Assembly (NCBI GenBank): GCA_027489955.1
Contig: JAIXYZ010000009.1
Location: 85,071 to 149,070, forward strand
Source: Hyphomicrobiales bacterium
GTDB taxonomy: Bacteria; Pseudomonadota; Alphaproteobacteria; Rhizobiales; Beijerinckiaceae
Length of the DNA: 64,000 nucleotides
Reading direction: 5' to 3'
Made by a program: the position numbers and the translations under genes. The stretch's first letter is position 1; every line of letters starts with the position of its first letter. Under the pieces are notes generated by a model. The model ran no database searches. It saw only the letters and a list, made by a program, of their open reading frames with translations, and was not told the DNA's origin. Below, one piece after another: positions 9,510-17,877 of the stretch.

Positions 9510-10316
9510 ATGGTATCAGGCGCCATGCTCGCCGAACTCGCCCTTCTTGCCGCCACGCGCACCAGCCCCGCTCTGCGGCGCATCGGGCTGGTCGGGGACG
9601 GCGTCAGGCTGTGGTCGCGGCGGCGGCGCTGCCTGCGCGAATGGCAGGCGCATGAGCATCATTGCCACGGCGTCGTGCAGCGGGCCATGGAGGGCCTGCC
9701 GCGGCGGCGCAAGGCCGTCATCCTCGGGTCCGGGCTGGCGCGGGACATACCCCTCGAGGCCATGGCCGCCGCTTTCGATGCCGTCATCCTGGTCGACGCG
9801 GTGCACCTGCCGGTCACGCGCTGGCGGCTGCGGTACCTGAACAACGTCGCCTTCGTCACCGCGGATGTGGCCGGCATCGCGGACTGGCTCGTCGGCGCCG
9901 CCAGGACCCGGGCCGACGCGCTTTCGCAGTGGCGCGACGATCCGGCCGTCGACCTCGTCGTGTCTGCCAATGTCCTGTCGCAACTGCCGATCGGTCCCGA
10001 AGCCTGGGCGGAGGCGCATCCCGCGCAGGCCATCGTGCCGCCTGCCACGCTCGCCCGCGCCATCGTCGGCTGGCACATCGAGGACCTGCTGCGCCTGCGC
10101 TGCCGGGTGTGCCTCCTGACCGACACCGAGCAGCGCGAATACGACCGGGCCGGGACGCTCATCGACCGCACGGACCTGCTGCACGGCCACGAACTGCCCG
10201 CGCCCGACAGGGCGTGGGACTGGACCGTCGCGCCCGACGGCGAGGCGGGGCGCGGCGTCACCCTCGTCCACGGCGCCAGGGGCTATGCCGATTTCCGCCA
10301 TGCATGGGCGGGCTGA
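9510..10316 (+). CDS. Putative SAM-dependent methyltransferase-like protein
   Basis: 268-residue cytoplasmic protein that I do not recognise as a named family. A Rossmann-type core is visible: AVILGSGLARDIPLE resembles methyltransferase motif I, VILVDAVHLP the acidic end of strand 2, VTADVAGIADW motif II, and DLVVSANVLSQLP motif IV. An Arg-rich stretch (LWSRRRRCLREWQ) and HEHHCHGVV precede the core. Substrate is unknown. The start is either the ATG at 9510 or one five codons later. The next gene, a small hydrolase, follows 68 bases downstream. Confidence 0.6.
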   Translation: MVSGAMLAELALLAATRTSPALRRIGLVGDGVRLWSRRRRCLREWQAHEHHCHGVVQRAMEGLPRRRKAVILGSGLARDIPLEAMAAAFDAVILVDAVHLPVTRWRLRYLNNVAFVTADVAGIADWLVGAARTRADALSQWRDDPAVDLVVSANVLSQLPIGPEAWAEAHPAQAIVPPATLARAIVGWHIEDLLRLRCRVCLLTDTEQREYDRAGTLIDRTDLLHGHELPAPDRAWDWTVAPDGEAGRGVTLVHGARGYADFRHAWAG

Positions 10317-10384
10317 GGCCATGCGATTGCGGCGCGGCCTGCCGATACCTAGATAGGCGCCTCACCCGCAACGGGACAAAGGCC

Positions 10385-10951
10385 ATGAAGACCTCCGACA
10401 TCGACATCCTCCTCGTGCCCGGCCTCGGCAATTCCGGCCCCGACCACTGGCAGTCCCGGTGGGAGGACAAGCTGTCGACCGCGCGGCGGATCGAGCAGGC
10501 GGACTGGGACCGGCCGTCGCTGGACGACTGGTCGCGCCGCGTCGTGGCAGCGGCCCGGCAGGCGAGCCGGCCGGTCGTCTTCATCGCCCACTCGCTGGGC
10601 ACGCTGGCGGTCGCCCACGCCGCGGCGGAGCTGCGCGACGCGAACGTCGCCGGCGCCTTCCTGGTGGCGCCGCCGGCAGCGCGCGTCCTACTGACGCTGG
10701 AGGAGGTGGACCGCGCCTTCGCGCAGGTGCCGCGCGCGCCCCTGCCCTTCCCCACCGTCGTGGTGGCGAGCCGCAACGACGACTTCGCCCATTTCCACGA
10801 AACGGCGGAGCTGGCGCAGGCATGGGGCGCGGCCCTCGCCGATGCGGGCGAGGCCGGCCACGTGAACGCGGCGTCCGGTCACGGTCCGTGGCCGGAGGGG
10901 CTGATGCGCTTTGCCGGCTTCCTCAAGGGGCTGCGGCCGGTTCCAGCCTGA
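10385..10951 (+). CDS. RBBP9/YdeN-type serine hydrolase
   Basis: 188-residue alpha/beta hydrolase of the small RBBP9/YdeN (Ser_hydrolase) family. The N-terminal LLVPGLGNSGPDHWQSRWE is characteristic; the nucleophile elbow is FIAHSLGTLAVAH, the acid lies in VVASRNDDFAHF and the histidine in GHVNAASGHGPW. Bacterial members have esterase activity of unclear physiological role. The last 29 bases overlap the 3' end of the convergent DUF2235 gene, so the C-terminal codons of both are constrained. Confidence 0.85.
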   Translation: MKTSDIDILLVPGLGNSGPDHWQSRWEDKLSTARRIEQADWDRPSLDDWSRRVVAAARQASRPVVFIAHSLGTLAVAHAAAELRDANVAGAFLVAPPAARVLLTLEEVDRAFAQVPRAPLPFPTVVVASRNDDFAHFHETAELAQAWGAALADAGEAGHVNAASGHGPWPEGLMRFAGFLKGLRPVPA

Positions 10952-13208
10952 CCACGGCCCTGCCCCTGTTGTTGGCGTAGAACCAGGAGACCAGCCCCGG
11001 CAGCGGCAGGACGGCATCGTTCGCGAACAGGTAGACGTCGCCGGAGACCGGCGCCGTGAACCGCGCCGCGTAAGTGCCGTCCTGCTCGCGCGCGAAGGAT
11101 AGCGGGATCTCCCGGCTGCCATACCGGCCGATCCGGACGATGGGCTGCAGCCAGTGCGCGCCAGCGACCCGCCGCAGCGGGACGCCGAGCATCGTCACCA
11201 CGCGGGCCCGCTCGCGCCCGAAGCCTTCCGGCCCGGTCGGGATGGTCGCGTCGAACCAGGGCTCGGTCACCGCGAGGCGCACGGTGTAGCTGCGGCCCTC
11301 CTCGACCCGCACGCCCATCGACGTGCAGACGTCCCACGTGCGCAGGCCCGTCTCCGGAACGGCCTGCGGCGCGGGGCAGAAGGCGCCCAGCGATCCGCCT
11401 GCGGCGATCAGCACACGCCCGGCCAGCATGGCCGCGCCGTAGACGATGGCCAGCGCGCACAGGAACGGCATCACCCATTGGTGCAGCGTGTAGAACACGC
11501 CGCGGTAGAGCCGCCGCGTGCGCAGCCACTGGATCGCCTTGCCGAACAGGGGCTGGGGCGGAACCGGCGCCGCCTGCCCGGTGCGAACCCCGCTCCAGAC
11601 GACGCGCAGGCCATCGCGCACGCGCTGCTCCAGCGAGAGGCCCCAAGCCATCGTGGCGGCGATCAGCGCCAGGCCCGCCGCGAGCCTCTCCGGCGCGGCG
11701 CGGAAGGCGTCGAGCCAGGGCCGCGCGAGGCCCGGCAGGAACCCGCCCGCCAAGTCGACGAGCGGGATGAGGAACGCGAAGGCGCTGCCCTGCCCGCCGC
11801 CCGGCGGCGCGTCCATGAGCGGCATGGCCGCAAGCCACAGCGACACGAACACCGTGAGGAAATACGCCACGCGCCGCAGCCAGACATGGTTGCGCACGAT
11901 GTCCTGGCCGGTCGCGCGGCGCAGCCGGTCCTCCGGCGTCTCGTAGGCGAGGCTGACGATGTCGCCGGCGTCGGTGACGACCTGGTAGTCCATCGGGATG
12001 GAGAGCGGCGCATAGCCGTCCGTGCCGCCGGCGATCCGGCGAAAGACGCTGTCGTGGATCTTGGGCGCGGGGGCGAAGGCGATGCGGATCGTCTCGTCCC
12101 GCTCGCGGGCGTGGGCGATGTCGCGCACCAGGGTCGGCCGGCGCGGATCGTCCGCATAGAGGCTGTCGAGATCGCGCGGGCGATAGCGGTAATAGGCGCC
12201 CGGCCCGGAGCGGGAATTGGCGAGCCGCGCCAGGGGATCGGCCTGCGCGGCGATGGCCAGCCGCGCGTCGGGGCGCACCTTCAGGCCGTAGGGGTCAGCC
12301 CGGTCGATCATCCAGGCGAGGGAGACATAGGCGAGCCCGTCCTCCGAATAGCCGCCGCCGACATTGGCGTGCATGCCCGTGAACCAGACCTGCGTGAGCC
12401 ATTCCCGGTCGATCGCCGCCTTCGCGGCCTTCGGCGGCGTCCAGCCGTCGGGCGGCGCGGAATCGTCCGCCCACAGGACGGGCCAGAACGCGTGGCGCTC
12501 GTCGTCCAGGGCCAGCGCCTGGACGGCCCGGTTGATGCGGACGGACGGGTATCGATCCGGCATGGAGAGCGGCCAGATCCAGAAATCGATGCCGCGGACG
12601 ATCTCCTCGATCGGCCCGCCATAGGCGGCCACCGTGTCCCACACGCCGATGAAGTGGATGGGCACGTCCGTCCGGCGCGGTATGTCCGCATAGGGCCTGA
12701 TGCCGCGCATCCGCCGCCACAGGCGGATCAGCCCGTCGCGGATCTTCCGCGCGGCGAAGACCAGCGCGAGGGTGACGTCGAACCCGCCCGGCCGCGCGCG
12801 GTAGGCGCGGTAGGCGTCGTTGGCGTAGCGCCGCAGGTCCGCGTCCGCCATCAGCCCCGAGAGCACGCCCTGCCAGGCGATGAGCCCGGCCAGCACCCGC
12901 ACGGTGAAGGCGCCGCGGCTGAACCCGAACAGGAAGATGCGGTCGCCGTCCCGGTAGTTGCGGCTCAGGAAGCGATAGAGATCCAGGACGTTGCGCTTGA
13001 GGCCGAAGCCGAAAATACCGCCCAGGATCGCGAACAGCCGGAACGAGGATGTCCCAACCCCGTCGTCGTAATAGACGATCTGCCGGTCGGAGCGCTCCAG
13101 CGCCTCGAACAGGCGGAAGACGTTGGTGCGGAACAGGGCGCTGGAACTGTTGCCCGTCCCGTCGGACAGAAGAATGATGTTGCGCCCGCGCGGGCCGGAA
13201 TTCGGCAT
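10923..13208 (-). CDS. DUF2235 alpha/beta hydrolase with membrane segments
   Basis: 761-residue protein. Residues about 8-330 are a DUF2235 domain: IILLSDGTGNSSS and a GFSRGAFTVRVL nucleophile elbow, the arrangement shared with Tle1-type phospholipases. After it come about four hydrophobic segments (near residues 432-450, 460-495, 500-525 and 585-615), then a 140-residue C-terminal domain. Unlike type VI effectors, it is membrane-anchored and no secretion, immunity or VgrG gene is near. A lipase or esterase acting at the membrane is a reasonable inference but no substrate is evident. It converges on the RBBP9-like gene with overlap. Confidence 0.75.
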   Translation of the reverse strand: MPNSGPRGRNIILLSDGTGNSSSALFRTNVFRLFEALERSDRQIVYYDDGVGTSSFRLFAILGGIFGFGLKRNVLDLYRFLSRNYRDGDRIFLFGFSRGAFTVRVLAGLIAWQGVLSGLMADADLRRYANDAYRAYRARPGGFDVTLALVFAARKIRDGLIRLWRRMRGIRPYADIPRRTDVPIHFIGVWDTVAAYGGPIEEIVRGIDFWIWPLSMPDRYPSVRINRAVQALALDDERHAFWPVLWADDSAPPDGWTPPKAAKAAIDREWLTQVWFTGMHANVGGGYSEDGLAYVSLAWMIDRADPYGLKVRPDARLAIAAQADPLARLANSRSGPGAYYRYRPRDLDSLYADDPRRPTLVRDIAHARERDETIRIAFAPAPKIHDSVFRRIAGGTDGYAPLSIPMDYQVVTDAGDIVSLAYETPEDRLRRATGQDIVRNHVWLRRVAYFLTVFVSLWLAAMPLMDAPPGGGQGSAFAFLIPLVDLAGGFLPGLARPWLDAFRAAPERLAAGLALIAATMAWGLSLEQRVRDGLRVVWSGVRTGQAAPVPPQPLFGKAIQWLRTRRLYRGVFYTLHQWVMPFLCALAIVYGAAMLAGRVLIAAGGSLGAFCPAPQAVPETGLRTWDVCTSMGVRVEEGRSYTVRLAVTEPWFDATIPTGPEGFGRERARVVTMLGVPLRRVAGAHWLQPIVRIGRYGSREIPLSFAREQDGTYAARFTAPVSGDVYLFANDAVLPLPGLVSWFYANNRGRAVVRLEPAAAP

Positions 13209-13381
13209 CGCCCAAGGCCCCCCGCCTCAATGCCATGCGATCTGCAATCAGCGCAGCGTGCGCCCGCCCCTGCCCGATGGCAAGGCAAACCTGTCGAAAC
13301 TGTCATGTTTCGGACATCGTGGCGCCAGCGGGCCGGATGCATGGTGGCGTCATCGGCACCTGACCGGAAGGACCCAACGCC

Positions 13382-13984
13382 ATGAACCGCATCCTGCTCG
13401 CCACCACGGCCGCCCTCATCGCCGCCGGCTCGAGCTTCGCCATCGCCCAGAATGCCGGCCCCGGCCAGCGGCCCGGTCCCGGCGGCCCGGGCGGTCCCGG
13501 CGGCCCGCGCATGGAGCGGCTGACCAAGGAGGACATGTCCTCCCTCGTCGACGCCCGCATCGCCGCCATCCAGGCCGGCCTGAAGTTCACGCCCGAGCAG
13601 CAGAAGCTCTGGCAGCCGGTCGAGGCGCTGATCCGCAAGACCGCCGCCGAGCGCGCCGAGCGCTTCGAGGCGATGCGCGGCCAGCGCGAGGCCATGCAGG
13701 CCCTGACCCCCGAACAGCGCCGCGAGCGCATGCGCGAGCGGATGACCGAGCGCCGCGACTTCGGCCAGCGGCTCGACCGCATGGGCGAGCGCGCCGCGGC
13801 CATGAAGACCTTCGCCGACACGGTGAAGCCGCTCTACGCCTCGCTGGACGAGCGCCAGAAGCGCCTGTTCCCGATGCTCATGCGCCCGGCCGGCGGCCAG
13901 CGCATGGCCGGCTGGCACGGCGGCCGGGGCGGCGAGCATCGCGGCGGCGGCCATGACGGCCACCATCGCGGCGAGCGCCTCTGA
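13382..13984 (+). CDS. Spy/CpxP-like periplasmic protein with LTxxQ motif
   Basis: 200-residue protein with a signal peptide (cleavage after SFAIAQ region, about residue 23), a Gly/Pro linker (GPGQRPGPGGPGGPGGP) and a helical, charged domain. FTPEQQKLWQPVEALI and LTPEQRRERMRERM are the repeated LTxxQ-type motifs of the Spy/CpxP family, which act as periplasmic chaperones or metal/stress adaptors. The tail is His/Gly-rich (HGGRGGEHRGGGHDGHHRG), suggesting metal binding. It starts 173 bases from the divergent DUF2235 gene; the family is often induced by envelope stress, though no such site was identified. Confidence 0.8.
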   Translation: MNRILLATTAALIAAGSSFAIAQNAGPGQRPGPGGPGGPGGPRMERLTKEDMSSLVDARIAAIQAGLKFTPEQQKLWQPVEALIRKTAAERAERFEAMRGQREAMQALTPEQRRERMRERMTERRDFGQRLDRMGERAAAMKTFADTVKPLYASLDERQKRLFPMLMRPAGGQRMAGWHGGRGGEHRGGGHDGHHRGERL

Positions 13985-14042
13985 CGACCGGAAGGACGGG
14001 CGACGCCCGCCCGTCCCGATCTCTCCGAGACCCTGAAACTCG

Positions 14043-14070
14043 ACCCGCCCGGAAACGGGCGGGTTTTTTC
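14043..14070 (+). terminator. Rho-independent terminator after the Spy-like gene
   Basis: CCCGCCCG-GAAA-CGGGCGGG is followed directly by six Ts. A second, loopless-tail hairpin GACGGGCG/CGCCCGTC lies just upstream at 13995-14015. Confidence 0.92.
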
Positions 14071-14113
14071 ATGGGCCGGAGCTGCGCCGGTGTCTGCCGT
14101 GAGACAGGCGTGG

Positions 14114-14136
14114 ATGCTCGGCACAGGGCCGAGCAT
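14114..14136. repeat. Palindromic repeat, family C copy 2
   Basis: ATGCTCGGC-ACAGG-GCCGAGCAT, with the same arms and flanks as the copy at 9226-9248. Confidence 0.85.
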
Positions 14137-14201
14137 GACGGGTTGAGAATGCGACAGGTCTTCCGGCCTGCACCGCCGGTCGCCACCCTGCCCTGGCCGT
14201 C

Positions 14202-14224
14202 ATGGTCGCGCCTGTCCCGACCAT
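14202..14224. repeat. Palindromic repeat, family B copy 2
   Basis: ATGGTCGCG-CCTGT-CCCGACCAT, one arm mismatch relative to the copy at 9293-9315, with the same CCACG flank. Confidence 0.82.
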
Positions 14225-14272
14225 CCACGTCTTCGGTCAGACCCCGCTCCGGCTCGAACACCCACGCGCCGA

Positions 14273-14383
14273 TCCCTCCCTGACAAGGGAGGGTGGCCGG
14301 CGCGCCAGCGCCGGACGGGTGGGCCTCTTGTCGGGTCAAAGGCCCACCCGGCGCTTCGCGCCACCCTCCCCTGGCGGGGAGGG
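14273..14383. repeat. Long imperfect palindrome
   Basis: The left half (CCCTCCCTGACAAGGGAGGG, GGTGGCCGGCGC, GGGTGGGCC) is answered by GGCCCACCCGGCGC, GCGCCACCCTCCCC and GGGGAGGG in the right half. The result is a roughly 110-base hairpin with its own smaller hairpins at each end. Its GGGGAGGG parts recur near 37.4 and 37.6 kb. Confidence 0.7.
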
Positions 14384-14450
14384 ATCGGGCTGCGGCTGGC
14401 ATTTCCAGGCGTCTGACGGCGTCACGCTCGCCGCGCACCGTCCGCACCGC

Positions 14451-14529
14451 CGTCATTGCGAGGAGCGAAGCGACGAAGCAATCCAGCGCCCGCGCCGCCT
14501 GGATTGCTTCGCTGACGCTCGCAATGACG
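14451..14529. repeat. Dispersed palindromic repeat, family A copy 3
   Basis: CGTCATTGCGAG (left) and CTCGCAATGACG (right) are exact inverted ends, as in the copies at 4058 and 9395. It ends 25 bases before the rpsD terminator. Confidence 0.87.
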
Positions 14530-14553
14530 ACAGGCAGCGCCCGGGCGCCAACG

Positions 14554-14578
14554 AAAAAGGCCGCCCCGGAGGGCGGCC
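14554..14578 (-). terminator. Rho-independent terminator of rpsD
   Basis: Read leftward, GGCCGCCC-TCCG-GGGCGGCC is followed by five Ts (the A-run at 14554-14558). It starts 28 bases after the rpsD stop. Confidence 0.92.
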
Positions 14579-14606
14579 AATTCCTATTCCGGCAGTCCGG
14601 AACCGA

Positions 14607-15224
14607 TCAGCGCGAGTAGAACTCGATGACCAGATTCGGCTCCATCTGCACCGGGTACGGGACCTCGGAGATGGAGGGGACGCGGGTGTACTTGGCGACC
14701 ATCTTGGAATGGTCGGCCTCGATGTAGTCCGGCACGTCGCGCTCGGCGAGGCCGACCGACTCCAGCAGCACGAGGAGCTGCTTGGAGCTGTCCTTCACCT
14801 CGATCACGTCGCCCGGCTTCACGAGGAAGCTGGCGATGTTCACGCGGCGGCCGTTGACCTTGACGTGGCCGTGGTTGACGAACTGGCGCGCGGCGAATGG
14901 CGTCGGCGCGAACTTGGCGCGGTAGATCACCGCGTCCAGGCGGCGCTCCAGCAGGCCGACCAGGTTCTCGCCGGAATCGCCCTTGAGGCGGATGGCCTCG
15001 GCGTAATAGCGGCGGAACTGCTTCTCGGTGATGTTGGCGTAGTAGCCCTTCAGCTTCTGCTTGGCGCGCAGCTGCGTGCCGAAGTCTGACATCTTGCCCT
15101 TGCGGCGCTGTCCGTGCTGGCCGGGGCCATATTCGCGCTTGTTCACGGGGCTCTTCGGGCGGCCCCAGATGTTCTGGCCCATACGACGGTCGAGCTTGTG
15201 CTTCGCCGCAATTCTCTTGGACAT
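14607..15224 (-). CDS. rpsD: 30S ribosomal protein S4
   Basis: 205-residue ribosomal protein, the standard length. It binds 16S rRNA early in 30S assembly. The N-terminal domain reads [21 protein letters not shown], and the S4 RNA-binding domain contains [20 protein letters not shown] and [24 protein letters not shown]. The ATG at 15224 is preceded by AGAGGA. As in many alphaproteobacteria, rpsD is monocistronic here, away from the alpha operon, with its own terminator. Confidence 0.98.
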   Translation of the reverse strand: MSKRIAAKHKLDRRMGQNIWGRPKSPVNKREYGPGQHGQRRKGKMSDFGTQLRAKQKLKGYYANITEKQFRRYYAEAIRLKGDSGENLVGLLERRLDAVIYRAKFAPTPFAARQFVNHGHVKVNGRRVNIASFLVKPGDVIEVKDSSKQLLVLLESVGLAERDVPDYIEADHSKMVAKYTRVPSISEVPYPVQMEPNLVIEFYSR

Positions 15225-15396
15225 GTCGCGTATCCTCTGTTGGTACGACAGGTGAGGAACGCGCCCTCCTCTGTTCCTCTCGGAACCGACAGGACCCGAC
15301 ATTGCGGGGCCGCGGGTGCGTAAAACGCCGCGCGGGCCCGTGAGGACCCGCGTCAGCGCGCATGTCACTAGATCGGGGCCGCCCGATTGTCAAACT

Positions 15397-16308
15397 TCAC
15401 GCCGCGGCGGCGGCCTGCAGCGGCATCGGTTCGTGGACGACGAGGGGAAGGCCGCGGGCGGCCAGGGCGGCGGCGAGTTCCACCGGCAGGTGGGCGCGGC
15501 CGGTGAAGAGCGCGATCCCGTCCGCCTCCCCGTCCGGCTCGTGGCCGATCAGCGGCCCGCCGAGCAGCTGCACCACGCGGCGCGCGATGGCAGGGGCGGG
15601 ATCGATATAGGCCACCGGCCAGGGCGCCACCCGCTCGATCCGGTGACGCAGCAGCGGGTAATGGGTGCAGCCGAGCACGATCGTATCCGTGCGGCCGATG
15701 GGCGTCGTCACGAAGCAGGGCTCGATCTCGGCGAGGATCGCCGCATCGTCCGGCGGGCTGCCGGCGAGTTCCGCCTCCGCCAGCTCCGCCAGGTGCCGGG
15801 AACCCACGAGGGTCACGAGGCAATCGTCCGCATAGGCCTTGATGAGGTCGCGCGTGTAGTCGCGCTCCACCGTGCCGGGCGTGGCGAGGATCGAGATGTG
15901 CCGGGTTCGCGAGGCGATGGCCGCGGGCTTGATCGCCGGCACGGTGCCGACGAACGGCAGGGTGAACTGCGCCCGCAGGTGCGGCAGCACGAGCGTTGAG
16001 GCCGTGTTGCAGGCGATGACGACGATGTCGGGCGCGTGCAGCGCGATCAGCCGGCCGATCACCGTGAGCACGCGCGCGACGAGCGCCTGCTCCGTCAGCC
16101 GGCCATAGGGGAAGGCGGCGTCGTCGGCGGCGTAGACGATCCGGGCGTCGGGCCGCGCCCGCATCACCTCGGCGAGCACCGTCAGCCCCCCGAGGCCGGA
16201 ATCGAAGACGAGCACGGTCTGCGCGCGCGGGCGGCCCTCCGCGGAGGAGGTCGCGCCGGCGCTGATGCCGGCAAGGAGATGGTCTGGGGGGTGAGAATCC
16301 ATCGGCAT
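15397..16308 (-). CDS. murI: Glutamate racemase
   Basis: 303-residue enzyme that makes D-glutamate for peptidoglycan. Both catalytic cysteines are present: C100 in VVIACNTAST and C214 in IVLGCTHYPLL; the N-terminal VFDSGLGGLTVLAEV and PYGRL segments form the rest of the active site. A 30-residue N-terminal extension precedes the conserved core; a start at the second in-frame Met (MDSHPP, two codons in) is equally possible. It lies 172 bases upstream of rpsD on the same strand. Confidence 0.95.
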   Translation of the reverse strand: MPMDSHPPDHLLAGISAGATSSAEGRPRAQTVLVFDSGLGGLTVLAEVMRARPDARIVYAADDAAFPYGRLTEQALVARVLTVIGRLIALHAPDIVVIACNTASTLVLPHLRAQFTLPFVGTVPAIKPAAIASRTRHISILATPGTVERDYTRDLIKAYADDCLVTLVGSRHLAELAEAELAGSPPDDAAILAEIEPCFVTTPIGRTDTIVLGCTHYPLLRHRIERVAPWPVAYIDPAPAIARRVVQLLGGPLIGHEPDGEADGIALFTGRAHLPVELAAALAARGLPLVVHEPMPLQAAAAA

Positions 16309-16368
16309 GGCGAAACCGTCGTAGCGGTTTTATCACGACAGACCGTGGTTAAATGATGGTGACCGGGC

Positions 16369-17706
16369 TCAGCCGCGCTTGAGCCCCGCGACACCGCGCG
16401 CCGCGCGCTGCCCGTCCAGCAGCGCCCCGCCGACCGTCATCGCCCCGCCACCGGCGGTCGCCTCCCCGGCAAAGTAGACGCGCTCGCCCACCGGTTCGCG
16501 CAGGGCGTCCCGCGACGCAAGCCGGCCCGGCCTGGCGAGCGAATAGGAGCCGCGCGCCAGCGGGTCGGTCCACCAGCCGGCGAGGCGCCCTCCGGTGAAC
16601 CCCTTGCGGATGTCGGAACCGGCCATGGCGACCAGCCGGTCGAGCACATGCGCCACTGCCTCGGCCTCCCCGGCGGCACACAATTCGCGGGCATAGGTGC
16701 CGCCAAGCATGCCCAGGACGAGGCCGGCCTGGCCCTTGTGCGACGGCTCCAGGCTCAGGCTGCGGGCATCGCCCCAGGTGTCGAAATAGCCGCCGGGATT
16801 GAGCCCCCTCACCGCCTCGGGCTCGAAAGCCAGCGCCACCTTGGTCAGGGCGCCCATGGTCATCCCGTCGATGGCATCGCGCGTCGCCGCCGGCAGCGCG
16901 GGCTCGAAGCGGATGCCCTCGGCGGCCAGCACGCCGACCGGCACGGTCACGATGGCCCGCGCGGCGCGGATCGTGCCGGAGGCGGTCTCCACCTCCACCC
17001 GCGGCCCGGCCCAGCGCACCACCCGGGCGGGCGTGTTCAGCGAGACCGGAACACCCTCGCCGTAGCGGGCGACGAGCGTGCCGTAGCCCTCGCGCACCAT
17101 CATGTTCTCGCCGGCCCAGAGCGCCTCCCAGTCCGCCAGCGAGCACTGCTCCGGCTCGTCGCCGAGGTTGAAGCGGGCAAGGTTGCGCGCCGCGCGCCCC
17201 ACATTGGCGGGCGCATCGCGGACCGCGTCGGCGAAGGACGCGTCCGGCGCGCCGGGACGCAGGCGCGTATAGGCGGAGACGGCGCTGAAGCCGCTGCCGC
17301 GCTGGGCCCGCTCCTCGGGCGTCAGCCGGACGCCGTCGACGAAGGAATCCGGCGGGCCGCTCCAGGACCCGTCATCGGTCAGGGTCAGGCCGAGCGATCG
17401 GGCGATCCCGACCCAGGGGTTGGACTCGGCCCAGTGGATGAATTGCGCGCCCGCATCGAAGGCGGGGCCGAGGCTCGCATCGGTGAAGACGCGCCCGCCG
17501 ATCCGCCCGCGCGCCTCGATCACGATCACCGAGAGGCCGGATTCGGCCAGGGTGCGGGCGGCGGCAAGGCCCGCGGCGCCCGCCCCGATCACCACGACGT
17601 CGGCGTCGTTGGCCTGGGCGAAGGCGGGACGCAGGAGCGCCGGCGCGCAGATGCCGGCCGCAAGGCCCGCGATCAGCGTGCGGCGGGAAAGGCCGCCTGT
17701 GTCCAT
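16369..17706 (-). CDS. Tat-exported flavin amine oxidase
   Basis: 445-residue FAD enzyme of the monoamine oxidase family. A twin-arginine signal (LSRRTLIAGLAAGICAPALL, then AFAQ) directs the folded protein to the periplasm. The FAD fold is VVVIGAGAAGLAAARTLAESG with EARGRIGGRVFTD; VYFAGEATAGGGAMTVGGALLDG at the C-terminus is the second flavin-binding segment. I chose the ATG at 17706, where AGGGGA precedes it and the Tat signal begins, over an upstream Met. Likely substrates are amines or polyamines; nothing nearby narrows this. Confidence 0.88.
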   Translation of the reverse strand: MDTGGLSRRTLIAGLAAGICAPALLRPAFAQANDADVVVIGAGAAGLAAARTLAESGLSVIVIEARGRIGGRVFTDASLGPAFDAGAQFIHWAESNPWVGIARSLGLTLTDDGSWSGPPDSFVDGVRLTPEERAQRGSGFSAVSAYTRLRPGAPDASFADAVRDAPANVGRAARNLARFNLGDEPEQCSLADWEALWAGENMMVREGYGTLVARYGEGVPVSLNTPARVVRWAGPRVEVETASGTIRAARAIVTVPVGVLAAEGIRFEPALPAATRDAIDGMTMGALTKVALAFEPEAVRGLNPGGYFDTWGDARSLSLEPSHKGQAGLVLGMLGGTYARELCAAGEAEAVAHVLDRLVAMAGSDIRKGFTGGRLAGWWTDPLARGSYSLARPGRLASRDALREPVGERVYFAGEATAGGGAMTVGGALLDGQRAARGVAGLKRG

Positions 17707-17877
17707 CGTGATCCCCTGTCCAACCCTGCCGCCGGCGTGCCGGTCGCCATGCAACCTGCGGGCCGAGCGCGGACGCGGCGGCGGAGCGCCGATTCGCCGC
17801 CGCCTGCCGACCGAGCAAATGGTGCCCGGCCGCTCCGGTTCAATTCACACGATGGTGAGGAGAAATCGTGGCGACGC

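Larger units (their letters stand above)
13985..14606. other. Intergenic region with terminators and repeat families
   Basis: 622 bases without a credible gene between the Spy-like gene and rpsD. It holds two hairpins right after the Spy-like stop (13995-14015 and 14043-14070), a family C repeat, a family B repeat, a long imperfect hairpin, a family A repeat and the rpsD terminator. Short open frames here run through the repeats and are not supported. Confidence 0.8.

Noticed and set aside
11154..13385. A 743-codon rightward open frame
   Set aside because: It lies antisense to the DUF2235 gene, which has recognisable motifs. Long antisense frames are common at this G+C content, and its translation is Arg/Gly/Pro-rich without motifs.
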